Shown here in pieces: positions 7,731-16,296 of a DNA stretch of 64,000 nt. This DNA is from a virus, in the IMG/VR virus record IMGVR_UViG_3300005976_000005, positions 1 through 64,000 of that record, one strand, 5' to 3'. The first letter of the stretch is position 1; every line of letters starts with the position of its first letter. The position numbers and the translations under genes are program-made. The notes below the pieces were generated by a model. It was not told where the DNA came from and did no database searches. It saw only the letters and a program-made list of their open reading frames with translations.

Positions 7731-9068
7731 TTATGTACAAATATGCAACATGATGTTGCTATTGTGAGAAAATAACCTAAAAGAATTTCCAAAGAATTTA
7801 TCTTTGGAAAAAAGAAACCTATAACTGGATTTAGATTTCTTAAAAACATTATATAGTTCTATCCATGATTTAATATTGTTTGATTTATTCTTTAGTGTTT
7901 TCTTCCAATGATCATCTAAAGAACCAATATTAAATTTTGGGAAAACTATATCTTGTTTTGGTATTGATTTTTCTTTATATATTTTATTAAATAAATATCC
8001 TCTTCTTGATAGTTCAATTGACGCACCAACAGAATCTATATCATCAGGATTATTAATTTGTCCTATAAAAGATGAATATTGGGGTGCAACCTCTTGATAC
8101 TTTATGTTCTCTATATTACATCTTTTAATTAAATTTTGTATGAACGGTTGTCTTAACCAATTATTGTTTACTAATCTGTTAAACCTTTTACCTTTTTTAT
8201 GATTTTTACTTTTCATGTTTAACTTCTCAAAACATACAAGATCACAATTATAATGTTTAACAAGATTGATAATGTATTTTGAAACATTAAAAACTTCATG
8301 TCTTCTTTTATTGTTTACCTTAATTTTCTTTTTATCAGTTGAAGGCAACATGTCGTTTAATTCTTTAAAAGAAATAATTTCCTTATGAATAACTTCTTTA
8401 TTGTCTTGATCTCTCCAATCAATTATGGATAACCCAATATAGTTTGGATTCAAATCAAATGACAAAATACGATCATTAATTACTTTACGTTCCCCTTGTT
8501 TTATTAAATTCTCATCTATAACAATCCAAACATAATCATTGTTTATCTCTATTGAAAAACAACCTTTATTCTCTTCGGACAATATCTGCACCTTACTTAA
8601 GATTGACTTTTGATTCTTGTTCATTCTTGGTAACTGAACATTTATATGTGTCTGTTTATTTAACTTTAATAATATTGAATTATCTTCTATAATTCTTAAT
8701 TCAGATTTTCTATTACCTTTATTATCTGATTTAGAACCTCTTAACATTAGAGGAAAATTCCTTAAATCTTTCCATTCATCTTTAGTAATTAATCCTTTAA
8801 TTCTTTTAATAAAGTTACCTTTACCACCAAAGATAACCTTATCTTTTTTAATCAAACCTTTAGCTTTATTAACCGCTACTTTAATTAAAGAACTATCAAG
8901 AAACTTTATATTGTTCATCCTTGACTTAACCAACTTCTCAACATCAGACAAAGATAATTTAGTGTCCTCTTGAAATCTATTATATGAAAACCTAATCACG
9001 TTATTAAACTCCCTAACGTAATCATCAATATCTATTTTATTCATTATCTTGAATTTATAGGTTATCAT
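7731..9068 (-). CDS. tnpB: TnpB-like RNA-guided nuclease, zinc ribbon missing
   Basis: 445 aa. RuvC-type residues are in place: SFDLNPNYIGLS (Asp), LVCFEKLNM (Glu), DIDSVGASIELSRRG (Asp). The usual C-terminal CxxC...CxxC zinc ribbon between the last two motifs is absent. TnpB cuts DNA guided by an RNA from the element's end and helps retain the element. Overlaps tnpA by 14 bp. Confidence 0.88.
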   Translation of the reverse strand: MITYKFKIMNKIDIDDYVREFNNVIRFSYNRFQEDTKLSLSDVEKLVKSRMNNIKFLDSSLIKVAVNKAKGLIKKDKVIFGGKGNFIKRIKGLITKDEWKDLRNFPLMLRGSKSDNKGNRKSELRIIEDNSILLKLNKQTHINVQLPRMNKNQKSILSKVQILSEENKGCFSIEINNDYVWIVIDENLIKQGERKVINDRILSFDLNPNYIGLSIIDWRDQDNKEVIHKEIISFKELNDMLPSTDKKKIKVNNKRRHEVFNVSKYIINLVKHYNCDLVCFEKLNMKSKNHKKGKRFNRLVNNNWLRQPFIQNLIKRCNIENIKYQEVAPQYSSFIGQINNPDDIDSVGASIELSRRGYLFNKIYKEKSIPKQDIVFPKFNIGSLDDHWKKTLKNKSNNIKSWIELYNVFKKSKSSYRFLFSKDKFFGNSFRLFSHNSNIMLHICT

Positions 9069-9624
9069 TATCTATTTGTTCCTTAATTTTTTTTGCCTTA
9101 TTATACCCTCTTCTTAATCCATATAATCTACAACAAAAAGAAGTTATGATAGAAATTAAATCTTTTATTAAATCCTTTTCATCTTCTTTATCTTTATTCA
9201 TGACCTCAATTTTACATCCTATTTTATTTAGTAATCGTTCAATATAATTAAAACCAAATCTTGTTAATCTATCTTTATATTCTATAACGATTATAGATGG
9301 TATTGAATCTATCATTTTCCATAATTCCCTTCTATTATCATTCATCCCAGATGCAACCTCTTTATAAACTTTTTCTATTGAATATCCTTTTGCATTTGAA
9401 TATTCTATACATCTATTAACTTGATATTCCATTTCTTCTTTTCGTGAATGATTACTGACCCGACAATAAACAACTACTTTACTTTTGGTATCTTTAGATT
9501 CCTTATCAACTAATATTGTACCCGTACTTAATTGTCTTGAATTTGGTATTAATCCATCTTTAAACCACCTATATGCAGTTCTATAACAAACCCCTTGTTC
9601 TTTAGCATAATCTGATAATTTCAT
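9055..9624 (-). CDS. tnpA: IS607-type serine transposase TnpA
   Basis: 189 aa from ATG 9624 after GGAGGGT. N-terminal MerR-like helix-turn-helix (LSDYAKEQGVCYRTAYRWF), then a serine recombinase domain with VVYCRVSNHSRKEEME (catalytic Ser), YKEVASGMNDNR and YKDRLTRFGF. This is the domain order of IS607 transposases. Confidence 0.93.
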   Translation of the reverse strand: MKLSDYAKEQGVCYRTAYRWFKDGLIPNSRQLSTGTILVDKESKDTKSKVVVYCRVSNHSRKEEMEYQVNRCIEYSNAKGYSIEKVYKEVASGMNDNRRELWKMIDSIPSIIVIEYKDRLTRFGFNYIERLLNKIGCKIEVMNKDKEDEKDLIKDLISIITSFCCRLYGLRRGYNKAKKIKEQIDNDNL

Positions 9625-9710
9625 ACTCAACCCTCCTTTATATGTATTTATATAAATTCTGGGACAAAAGTACATATTTTTTACAAAAAGTTCAAATTTT
9701 CTTTAATTAG

Positions 9711-9881
9711 TTAAAACACAATTCTGTTTGAGTATCTTGCTACCCATGGCCACATTTGAAGAAGTGATCCAGAAGCGAACAAAAGCCAGAACCAGTTCCA
9801 GCTTTCGTCACTTTTACAGCTAACCCATGACATAAAGAATATCGATGATATCAGTATAGGAATCCAAACAATGTAACTCAA
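9711..9881 (-). pseudogene. 5' part of the membrane-protein gene split by IS607
   Basis: Starts at TTG 9881, three bases after the stop of the DHH gene, preceded by AAGG. Encodes SYIVWIPILISSIFF then SWNWFWLLFASGSLLQMW and NRIVF; the frame then enters the insertion element. Confidence 0.7.
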
Positions 9882-9882
9882 T

Positions 9883-10917
9883 CTATTCGCCTTTCACGTT
9901 ATTCATTGCCTTATTCATAACCATTTTCTTGGTTACTTCCCAAATATCATTGTTTATTTCATCGTTGCCGTTCATGGAGAAGAACCCAAGAGGGATTATT
10001 GCCCTTCCTGCTCCTTGCTTTCCTCCTCCGTGACCGAACACACTTTGAATAAACTTGCTAACGTCAAGAGTAATATCTGAGCTTCTTACTGAGATATCAA
10101 TGTTATCGTCAATGATTGCGAAAACTATTGAGGTTGATATTCCATTCATTCTAAGTAGCTCATCTGCTATGATTGGTAGAGCATCTCTCTTAGATGGATT
10201 TATGATACCAATTCCGGCAATGATAGCAGACTCCTCTATTATCTGATTTTCTTTCAAGAATGCTCTTTGTCTTAGCTCGAAAAGATAACTTGGCAAAGGA
10301 TAGTTCATTATACTTTTGAGTTTTTGCTTATCAACCTTTGTAAGAAGACTTTGATATGCTTCGAAGTCAAGAGAAGATATATTATCAGACATCAAAGAGT
10401 TGGTGTCGGTAAATATACCAGCTACAAGAGCAGTAGCAAGAATTTTACCATCTTCTGTTCCGAAGTCAAAATTTGCCTTCTCAAGGTACTCCCAAATAAT
10501 AGAAGCAGAAGAACCAACGTGACGACTATCAACCTTGGCACCTTTTGGATGCTTTCCTTTGTGATGGTCTATAACAGCTACGACATTGACGCTATCCGGT
10601 TCTATTTGAGTCTGATTAGAACCTTCCCCAACATTGTTGGTATCTACAAGTATAGCATCGATACCACCATCAAATGGTTCCTTCGTGTAGTCAACAAGAT
10701 TGGCATTGAGCAATGTTACCATTGACTTTGTTTGTGGATGTGAAACTTCTCCGGTGTAATAGATGTTACCAGCCTTGAAACCAAGGGTCTTTATAAGCTG
10801 GATAACTCCCATTGCTGATGATATAGCATCAGGATCAGGAAAGTTATGAATTATAACGTGAGTTTCCTTATCACACGAAAGAACTTCTGAGAGGTTTATA
10901 AAACCATTTACCGACAT
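9883..10917 (-). CDS. DHH/DHHA1 phosphoesterase, NrnA-like
   Basis: 344 aa. N-terminal DHH domain with HNFPDPDAISSAMG, AILVDTNN, VVAVIDHHKGKH and AGIFTDTNSL; C-terminal DHHA1 domain with GHGGGKQGAGRA. NrnA-type enzymes degrade nanoRNA and dephosphorylate pAp; cyclic dinucleotide linear products are also substrates in the family. A phage copy could recycle short RNA or clear signalling nucleotides; the exact substrate is not readable here. Confidence 0.85.
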   Translation of the reverse strand: MSVNGFINLSEVLSCDKETHVIIHNFPDPDAISSAMGVIQLIKTLGFKAGNIYYTGEVSHPQTKSMVTLLNANLVDYTKEPFDGGIDAILVDTNNVGEGSNQTQIEPDSVNVVAVIDHHKGKHPKGAKVDSRHVGSSASIIWEYLEKANFDFGTEDGKILATALVAGIFTDTNSLMSDNISSLDFEAYQSLLTKVDKQKLKSIMNYPLPSYLFELRQRAFLKENQIIEESAIIAGIGIINPSKRDALPIIADELLRMNGISTSIVFAIIDDNIDISVRSSDITLDVSKFIQSVFGHGGGKQGAGRAIIPLGFFSMNGNDEINNDIWEVTKKMVMNKAMNNVKGE

Positions 10918-10919
10918 AA

Positions 10920-11015
10920 TTACCTCGTTAGCTCAGAATACCAAAATACAATTGTTATTCTAACTATAGTAACTAAAAGAAGAAAAGATTTGAATAAAAT
11001 CTTAAATATTTTCAT
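10920..11015 (-). CDS. 31-aa membrane peptide
   Basis: MKIFKILFKSFLLLVTIVR and a further hydrophobic run. Its ATG overlaps the stop of the HD gene (ATGA), and it ends 3 bp before the DHH gene start, so translation coupling supports it. Function unknown. Confidence 0.5.
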   Translation of the reverse strand: MKIFKILFKSFLLLVTIVRITIVFWYSELTR

Positions 11016-11557
11016 ACGTGTGTTTCAATCATCTTTCTTATTTTAGCAACAAGTATCTTTTGTTCTTTGTTGAGAGGTCTTCCACTATCCTCTAATGAGT
11101 CCAATATGAACTTGGTTTTGGGGGCATACTTTCTTACAAATTTTGGACTTGCTGTTGGAAAGTCAGAAACATTATTCAATCTGTCAGAAAGCTTTATTGT
11201 CAATCCATCACTAGACATAACAGCCATCTTTTTTGCTATGTATTCTGACTTCTTTTCACCACTATCTACACTTGGTGGATTTGTAAGTTCATCAACAAGG
11301 CTGGCAATCTTACTTCCAAACAAATCCTTGATCTCACTAAGTGGTGTATCAGTATCTTCCACAACATCGTGAAGCCACGCAGCAGCAATCATTTCCGGAG
11401 TCCCGCCGTGTTCATTGACAATATCAGCAACACTTGCTGGATGGTTGATGTATGGCTCTCCACTGAACTTACGTGTAACACCTTTATGTTTCTCAGTGGC
11501 ATACTCTTTTGCTTTTTCTATAAGGTCTTTTCCGTTTACAAAATCTCCAAAGCCCAT
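11012..11557 (-). CDS. RelA/SpoT-type HD hydrolase (MESH1-like)
   Basis: 181 aa. HD-domain motifs in order: GEPYINHPASVADIV, AAAWLHDVVEDTDT (HD), LTIKLSDRLNNV (the D-R-N signature of ppGpp hydrolases). There is no synthetase or TGS domain, so it matches small alarmone hydrolases that remove the 3' diphosphate of (p)ppGpp. It could blunt the host stringent response or a ppApp/ppGpp-type toxin. Operon partner of the DHH gene. Confidence 0.85.
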   Translation of the reverse strand: MGFGDFVNGKDLIEKAKEYATEKHKGVTRKFSGEPYINHPASVADIVNEHGGTPEMIAAAWLHDVVEDTDTPLSEIKDLFGSKIASLVDELTNPPSVDSGEKKSEYIAKKMAVMSSDGLTIKLSDRLNNVSDFPTASPKFVRKYAPKTKFILDSLEDSGRPLNKEQKILVAKIRKMIETHV

Positions 11558-11688
11558 TTTAATAATCTCCTGTTATACATTTCTTTCTCAATTTTGTCCA
11601 GTAACTCGGGACTCGAAGTTGAGATACAATGATCTAAAAATTTATGATGCTTGTTATTTGTTCGATGAACTTATTTGTATGTTGTCAT
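11536..11688 (-). pseudogene. small gene with an in-frame TAA at codon 6
   Basis: GGAGGTGATAGAAA then ATG 11688 gives MTTYK, TAA, then the same frame runs VHRTNNKHHKFLDHC, STSSPELLDKIEKEMYNRR to a stop at 11536. The quality of the ribosome site and the protein-like tail suggest a real gene with an early stop. Confidence 0.4.
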
Positions 11689-11721
11689 TTTCTATCACCT
11701 CCGAAGAGTATTCCAACAACT

Positions 11722-11940
11722 TTATTTTACGTCGTGCTTCTTCAAATAAGATTTTATTTTTCCAACTTCTTGGTGTGGAAATGAACAAGCACTACCACAA
11801 ACATCGCAAAACGATTGAAGTATATTTGGAATAACCTTATTGTCATATTTCAAAGTTTCATACCTAAAAGTAGTCTCCACAATGTCTTTACATTCAGGAC
11901 ATATTGCTTTTGATTTTTCACCTTCAAAATATACTTTCAT
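11722..11940 (-). CDS. MqsA/YgiT-like zinc protein, 72 aa
   Basis: MKVYFEGEKSKAICPECKD, then FCDVCGSACSF: two CxxC pairs spaced as in the N-terminal zinc domain of MqsA-type antitoxins, but without the C-terminal DNA-binding helix-turn-helix and without a toxin gene beside it. Start 11940 is chosen because GGTGGAAATG precedes. Confidence 0.6.
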   Translation of the reverse strand: MKVYFEGEKSKAICPECKDIVETTFRYETLKYDNKVIPNILQSFCDVCGSACSFPHQEVGKIKSYLKKHDVK

Positions 11941-11944
11941 TTTA

Positions 11945-12403
11945 TCATTTCCACCAATAAGGTTCTCCGTTTCTCCACTGAGCAATAGCTCTCTTCTCTC
12001 CCATATAGTAATCTCTGTAAGCCTTTACAGCATCTTCGTTCTTGTAGATGTTTGGCATAGCTTGAGCAAAAGGAGTAAGTCCAACATCTTTTATCTTTGG
12101 TAAAGGAAGAGACTTTACAACATCAAAGGACTTGTGATTTTTAGAATGTCCAAAACGTCTTTGCCATTCGATGTTAAGCTCAAGAGTTAGTCTGCGAAGC
12201 CAAAGCCAATTGCTCAAACTCTCACGTGACCATTTTGAACAAGGGTGGTTTTGATGTGTGGCTTTGTAGCCAGCATCAACTCCACTCATTCTACAAGCAG
12301 TAGAAATCATCTGAGCGCTCTCCAAAATCATTTTTACAACGTGACGGTCGTTATGGAACGAAGCACACAGCGCAACGTCATAGTCAAGCACAAAGATATT
12401 CAT
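11945..12403 (-). CDS. conserved phage protein of unknown function, 152 aa
   Basis: MNIFVLDYDVALCASFHNDR, VVKMILESAQMISTA, THQNHPCSKWSRES and a C-terminal AMPNIYKNEDAVKAYRDYY are hallmarks of a widespread phage family sometimes filed with DNA glycosylase-like proteins. The rich His/Asn/Trp conservation suggests an enzyme; no reaction is assigned. First gene after the promoter at 12433-12461. Confidence 0.75.
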   Translation of the reverse strand: MNIFVLDYDVALCASFHNDRHVVKMILESAQMISTACRMSGVDAGYKATHQNHPCSKWSRESLSNWLWLRRLTLELNIEWQRRFGHSKNHKSFDVVKSLPLPKIKDVGLTPFAQAMPNIYKNEDAVKAYRDYYMGEKRAIAQWRNGEPYWWK

Positions 12404-12432
12404 AAAGCTCTTTCTGTTGGAATGATATATAA

Positions 12433-12461
12433 AATATAACATATTCCATCCAGAAAGTCAA
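12433..12461 (-). promoter_or_regulatory. promoter for 11945-12403
   Basis: TTGACT at 12456-12461, 17 bp, TATATT at 12433-12438. Confidence 0.75.
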
Positions 12462-12501
12462 TAGCTAAATAAATATTTATCTTATAATAGGCAAAAATAT
12501 T

Positions 12502-13176
12502 TTATAATTCTTTATGTATCAAATCTTCGTCGAACTTATTGAAGAACTTTTTGAATGTATTTGGCACTTTAATATTGGTAAACTTCGACCAACCAAAAGT
12601 CTCTATAACATCCTCTCTTTTGCTGGTAGCTAAGTAAGCCACAATCTCATCTTCAAAAACAAAATTGCTATAACCGTATCCATCATCAAGTCTATAAATA
12701 GCACTATCATAGAGTTCACCATCAAGTTTGTCAAGAAGCTTCCTCATTCCTTTTCTGTATGAATCGTATAGAAAGAAGTAGGCATGAGAAAGTTCGTGCC
12801 TCAGAGCTTCGTATTCTCCTCTCACAGTACCAATCAAATAGAAAGGTTCTGTTGATGTAAGATCACATTTTTCACGAACTAAATCAAAGAGTATTCTTTC
12901 CTTCATGGTGAAGTCATATTGGAATACTTTGAAAAAGTATCTCAATGAAGTCGAAGGAATATTAAATCCACTCCAATCAGTAAAGTAGCTAAACTCTCCG
13001 TTGAATCTGGCACAAGTATCCATGTACTCTTCTACTGAAAAATGTTTTCCTTGAATGTTGCGAAAAGGAGATTCATAAAACTCCTGAGGTCTCATAAACA
13101 TTGAAGTCAAGTAATACTGACTACTGGCTTCAATAATGAATACATTTTCTCTGATTTCTCTAATATTCCAATCCAT
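12502..13176 (-). CDS. putative zinc metallopeptidase-like protein
   Basis: 224 aa with EALRHELSHAYFF near residue 125: an HExxH helix with a downstream acidic region (DEIVAYLAT) that could give the third ligand. No signal peptide. Substrate unknown. Confidence 0.6.
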   Translation of the reverse strand: MDWNIREIRENVFIIEASSQYYLTSMFMRPQEFYESPFRNIQGKHFSVEEYMDTCARFNGEFSYFTDWSGFNIPSTSLRYFFKVFQYDFTMKERILFDLVREKCDLTSTEPFYLIGTVRGEYEALRHELSHAYFFLYDSYRKGMRKLLDKLDGELYDSAIYRLDDGYGYSNFVFEDEIVAYLATSKREDVIETFGWSKFTNIKVPNTFKKFFNKFDEDLIHKEL

Positions 13177-13182
13177 TTATGA

Positions 13183-13611
13183 TTACTCCTTGCTGAGAAC
13201 TTCCTTGACCTTGGAAGATGCCTTACCCATGTCAATGTTGACACCATACTTGGCCTTGATTGCTCCCATTACCTTTCCCATTTCCTTGATCGAAGTTGCT
13301 CCAACTTCCTTGACGATTTCCGAAATAAGCTCGTCAGTAACTTCGGACTGTTGTGGGAGATAATATTCCCAGATTTTGATTTCACCTTCAATCTTTTCAG
13401 CATCACTTGGATTGTAAGAAAGAGAGTCCTGGTTCTGCTTCACAAGCTTCTTTATTATAGAGATAGTAACTTCGTCAGTTACTTCCTTTCTTGTGTCAAT
13501 TGAAGCCTGCTGAATCTTTGACTTTAGGTAACGAAGAGCGTCCCTGACTGAATTGTTACCTCCAATCATAGCCTTCTTGATGTCACTGTTAATCTTGTCG
13601 TAAATCATCAT
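13183..13611 (-). CDS. yqeY: YqeY/GatB-domain protein
   Basis: 142 aa with the family's features: IKKAMIGGNNSVRDALRYL, IKKLVKQNQDS, IWEYYLPQQ, and C-terminal GATSIKEMGKVMGAIKAKYG. YqeY resembles the tRNA-binding tail domain of GatB; its free-standing role is unsettled, probably tRNA-related, which fits the RNA-repair theme. Confidence 0.9.
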   Translation of the reverse strand: MMIYDKINSDIKKAMIGGNNSVRDALRYLKSKIQQASIDTRKEVTDEVTISIIKKLVKQNQDSLSYNPSDAEKIEGEIKIWEYYLPQQSEVTDELISEIVKEVGATSIKEMGKVMGAIKAKYGVNIDMGKASSKVKEVLSKE

Positions 13612-13620
13612 TTTCTCCTT

Positions 13621-13845
13621 TCAATTTTTACCGCAACACATTTTATACTTCTTCCCAGACCCACACGGACATGGAGAATTTCTTCCAACTTTGGAACTAA
13701 CTACCATTCTCTGCTTTAGAATTATATCAAAATTGTCAATGGCTTTTACAGTGGGATGTTTACCGTTGGCAATCTTCATAAACTCTTCAGCCAAAAATGG
13801 GTCAACCTCTTCAAGAGGTTTTGGTTTTTCAATCCATCCAAACAT
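13621..13845 (-). CDS. SEC-C motif protein, 74 aa
   Basis: Ends with [19 protein letters not shown], the zinc-binding SEC-C motif of SecA and of many small proteins. Start 13845 follows GAGGG. The motif may serve protein or ribosome contact. Confidence 0.75.
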   Translation of the reverse strand: MFGWIEKPKPLEEVDPFLAEEFMKIANGKHPTVKAIDNFDIILKQRMVVSSKVGRNSPCPCGSGKKYKMCCGKN

Positions 13846-14032
13846 CGTCGCCCTCAAATGAAGGTGGTCTTGGATCAAAGTATGGAGCACCATTAGTTAC
13901 GTTTACAGTTGCTCCGCATTCATTACATTCATACTGGTCACCTGCGTACACATGGTGACCGTTTTTGAATCGAACGTATGAACCGTTTTTGAAACACTTC
14001 ATCTCTTTTTTACAGTTAGCACAGACAATCAT
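13829..14032 (-). CDS. zinc-ribbon protein, 67 aa
   Basis: [11 protein letters not shown] and [10 protein letters not shown] form a four-Cys zinc ribbon. Overlaps both neighbours by a few bases, indicating one operon. Confidence 0.7.
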   Translation of the reverse strand: MIVCANCKKEMKCFKNGSYVRFKNGHHVYAGDQYECNECGATVNVTNGAPYFDPRPPSFEGDDVWMD

Positions 14033-14292
14033 TTTACAATCATTCTGGAAATGATTTCGTAGAAAGCCTTCAATCTTCCTGAAGTATCATTAGGAAGGTC
14101 TCCAACGTCATCCATCCTCATATAGATTTCTTCAACTTCATCGAAGCTCGGCATTTTGGCTTTGTTACCAACCATATACATTGTCTTCAATTCTGACAGA
14201 ATAGCAGTCTTTGTGAAAGGACCGATATCCTCTTTGAAGTCCTTAGCAAAGTTTTCAATTCTTTTTTCGGATGCCCTAATGTAATATTCCAT
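14029..14292 (-). CDS. hypothetical protein, 87 aa
   Basis: Helical, with no motif I recognise. ATG 14292 overlaps the TAA of the preceding 23-aa ORF (TAATG). Confidence 0.6.
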   Translation of the reverse strand: MEYYIRASEKRIENFAKDFKEDIGPFTKTAILSELKTMYMVGNKAKMPSFDEVEEIYMRMDDVGDLPNDTSGRLKAFYEIISRMIVK

Positions 14293-14363
14293 TAGTCTTC
14301 TCCAATTCTAACTTCTAATTTAATTTTCATAGGGATTTCATAACCTTCTGTTTTCATCATCAT
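14292..14363 (-). CDS. possible 23-aa coupling peptide
   Basis: MMMKTEGYEIPMKIKLEVRI then GED. It bridges the genes at 14338 and 14292 by overlap at both ends; it could be a leader that couples translation. Confidence 0.35.
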   Translation of the reverse strand: MMMKTEGYEIPMKIKLEVRIGED

Positions 14364-14517
14364 TTGTATTGGGTGTGTCTAATCTTTCAACTCTCACCGT
14401 ATACTTTTCACCGCCTTTATAAGATTCATATTCTTTTATTAAAAGAATTTTTCCATCTTCAGATATCATAACAGCAGGATAAACATCGTGTGACCCCAAA
14501 ACATATTCAAATTTCAT
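14338..14517 (-). CDS. hypothetical protein, 59 aa
   Basis: Start ATG 14517 follows GGAGGA. MKFEYVLGSHDVYPAVMISE..., a beta-rich small protein. Family unknown. Confidence 0.6.
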   Translation of the reverse strand: MKFEYVLGSHDVYPAVMISEDGKILLIKEYESYKGGEKYTVRVERLDTPNTNDDENRRL

Positions 14518-14533
14518 CAATTCCTCCAATACA

Positions 14534-15004
14534 TTATTCCCAGCTCTTCACAACTTCTTCTTCAGGTGGTGGCATCCAGTTCGGATCGTAATTATCGTCA
14601 ATGATATACATTGGTGGATTTGTAATCGGCAATCCCCACTGATTAGGTGCCCAAGTAACAGCAATCTTCTTTTTGTCCTTCATCAACTCTTCTTTGACTT
14701 CATCTGACTTATCGTTGATAACTATTGGACCTTTGCCACTTTTTACTTTAGCAATCTTCTGGCTAATTTTGTTTTTGATTTGTGTTTCTGATACACTAAC
14801 TTTCCTGGGTTTAGCTTCTCTTGTCTTTACAGAAGCTCCACCAATATGTCTTTTCAGAACTGTGTGAACTGACTGGGGAGCTATTCCTAGCTCTTCAGCA
14901 ATTCTCTTCTTGTCATCTGAGTTTAGTGAAATTTGACCAAGGTCATAAAGCTCACGAATAACATCAGACGATTTACTATATTCCTTACCCTGGTAAACTA
15001 TCAC
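14534..15004 (-). CDS. helix-turn-helix protein, 156 aa
   Basis: Residues 8-58 (YSKSSDVIRELYDLG, KKRIAEELGIAPQSVHTVLK) form a helix-turn-helix unit of the same type as the N-terminus of the SprT-like protein at 24824-25531. A lysine-rich linker and a Pro/Asn-rich tail (ITNPPMYIIDDNYDPNW) follow. Probably a DNA-binding phage protein. Confidence 0.65.
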   Translation of the reverse strand: MIVYQGKEYSKSSDVIRELYDLGQISLNSDDKKRIAEELGIAPQSVHTVLKRHIGGASVKTREAKPRKVSVSETQIKNKISQKIAKVKSGKGPIVINDKSDEVKEELMKDKKKIAVTWAPNQWGLPITNPPMYIIDDNYDPNWMPPPEEEVVKSWE

Positions 15005-15016
15005 GACAAAATCTCC

Positions 15017-15229
15017 TTAGCTCTTTGTGTTTATATTGCTCTTGAAAAGTAGACCACTGAGAATATTAATTCCAAGAGCCTGCCAGAATGTAATCTTTGT
15101 CAAACCAAAGATAGATGGCATCAACCAGTTCCACAACCACAGTGTTGGGAACGCGAAAACCAAAGCAACCAATGTGATGAGAACCAAAGCTACAACTCCA
15201 ATGCCCAAATAAGTAACAAACTTTTCCAT
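15017..15229 (-). CDS. small membrane protein, 70 aa
   Basis: MEKFVTYLGIGVVALVLITL begins a long hydrophobic segment; the end FWQALGINILSGLLFKSN resembles short phage membrane proteins. ATG 15229 is chosen because AAGAAGGT precedes; the longer open frame overlaps the next gene. Confidence 0.65.
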   Translation of the reverse strand: MEKFVTYLGIGVVALVLITLVALVFAFPTLWLWNWLMPSIFGLTKITFWQALGINILSGLLFKSNINTKS

Positions 15230-15254
15230 TTCAGACCTTCTTAGTTTATTGAGT

Positions 15255-15431
15255 CTATTTTTCGTTAAAACAATCTGGTTTACTTGAAAACACACAGATG
15301 GGGGCATCTTCGCTGCCCCACCATTTAACGGCATCTTTTTTAACCTGATCGGTTAAAGCCATATGGCAATCTTTGCTCTTTGAGCATTTTTCGTGAAAAG
15401 GACAAAATGTCACATCTCTATAGCATATCAT
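15255..15431 (-). CDS. Cys-rich conserved phage protein, 58 aa
   Basis: MICYRDVTFCPFHEKCSKSK, then CHMALTDQVKKDAVKWWGSE, DAPICVF...PDCF. This CPFHEKC/KWWG/DAPI pattern is one I recognise from small phage proteins of unknown role; the Cys spacing suggests zinc. Overlaps a 13-aa upstream ORF. Confidence 0.7.
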   Translation of the reverse strand: MICYRDVTFCPFHEKCSKSKDCHMALTDQVKKDAVKWWGSEDAPICVFSSKPDCFNEK

Positions 15432-15490
15432 TTGACATCTCTCTTTCTATAAGGTTCAAGATATTATTCCTCCAAGTCTAAGAGTTATTA

Positions 15491-15535
15491 CTAACAACCA
15501 TTACTAGTTTCAGTTCCACCAAAATTCATACTCAT
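15491..15535 (-). CDS. 14-residue peptide
   Basis: GAGGAGATAAA precedes ATG 15535; the peptide MSMNFGGTETSNGC ends at TAG 15491. The ribosome site is among the best in the window. A leader peptide or small bioactive peptide are both possible. Confidence 0.4.
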   Translation of the reverse strand: MSMNFGGTETSNGC

Positions 15536-15578
15536 TTTATCTCCTCTGTCAACAAAAAAATATCCAATTTCTAAAAAA

Positions 15579-15669
15579 GAGTGGTGGAGCAGGACTTACA
15601 TCTGAACAGCGTTCCAAGTCTTATTCAGTTGGCCTACATACCAGAGGGTTAATGGTTGCTCCACCACTC
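15579..15669 (-). terminator. large terminator-like structured element
   Basis: A perfect 13-bp closing stem (15579-15591 with 15657-15669, GAGTGGTGGAGCA) encloses ~65 nt with further hairpins (AGGACTT/AAGTCTT; ACCA/TGGT) and is followed on the minus strand by TTTTTT. It lies after the gene at 15689, so it may terminate that operon. It has tRNA-like proportions but no proper T arm or anticodon loop. Confidence 0.55.
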
Positions 15670-15688
15670 AATAAGTTTTTTGAAAAAA

Positions 15689-16294
15689 TTAAAGACCTAA
15701 AGCTTTCTTCTCTTCTTCGGTCAACTTCGCGAGAGCTGATTTTCGAACTTTTTCTTTTCGAGAATCCTCATAATCAAATACACTTTCACTTACGTTGACT
15801 TCAATTTCATGGATACCAGTTCCGCTTTTGCTTCCCATTACACCAGTAGCATATTCTCTGAGTACATGTTCAGCTACTTCTCTATACATGAAGTGCCCGA
15901 GAATTCGATTTCCTCCACGTCCTTCAATTGTGTCCATTGGCTCATAAACCGAGTAGATCGTGATTTTCGAGCTTGTCGATGAGGACTCTTCATCTTTGTC
16001 TTCAAGACAGTTATTGTTGAATGGATCGGAATCTCGACTGTCAACCTTGGATGATACGTAAACACCCTTGATATGTGTGTGGTAATATCTTCCTACTGAA
16101 TCCGATTTTACGAGGAAACGAAACTCTTTGTAAGGAACTTTCATGTAGTCGTACACTGTTCCGTTGTGAAACACGATTCTAACGATTCCAAGGTGATATT
16201 CATTATAAATTTCATTTAGGCTGAAAAATCCGACTTCATCGATACATGAGCTATCAACATTAGCAAACACGTAATATCCTTTTCTGTTTCCCAT
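15689..16294 (-). CDS. KTSC-domain protein, 201 aa
   Basis: The first ~80 residues (SSCIDEVGFF, GIVRIVFHNGTVYDYMKVP, FLVKSDSVGRYYHTHIKGVY) fit the KTSC domain, a small fold found fused to RNA-related enzymes such as lysyl-tRNA synthetases. The C-terminal half is acidic with no clear match. Confidence 0.7.
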   Translation of the reverse strand: MGNRKGYYVFANVDSSCIDEVGFFSLNEIYNEYHLGIVRIVFHNGTVYDYMKVPYKEFRFLVKSDSVGRYYHTHIKGVYVSSKVDSRDSDPFNNNCLEDKDEESSSTSSKITIYSVYEPMDTIEGRGGNRILGHFMYREVAEHVLREYATGVMGSKSGTGIHEIEVNVSESVFDYEDSRKEKVRKSALAKLTEEEKKALGL

Positions 16295-16296
16295 GA

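Larger units (their letters stand above)
7718..9713 (-). mobile_element. IS607-family insertion sequence (tnpA + tnpB)
   Basis: A ~2.0-kb element holding a serine-recombinase transposase and TnpB, ending in AAAC at 7716-7719 on one side and 9714-9717 on the other. Removing everything between the two AAAC copies restores AGCATC-AAAC-ACAATT and an uninterrupted membrane-protein frame, so these are very likely the ends. IS607 elements make no target duplication, which fits. Exact core dinucleotide cannot be fixed. Confidence 0.85.

Noticed and set aside
15579-15669. tRNA-like element
   Set aside because: The acceptor-like stem is perfect but there is no standard T arm and no loop with U33 and a readable anticodon; the U-run suggests a terminator-like structure.
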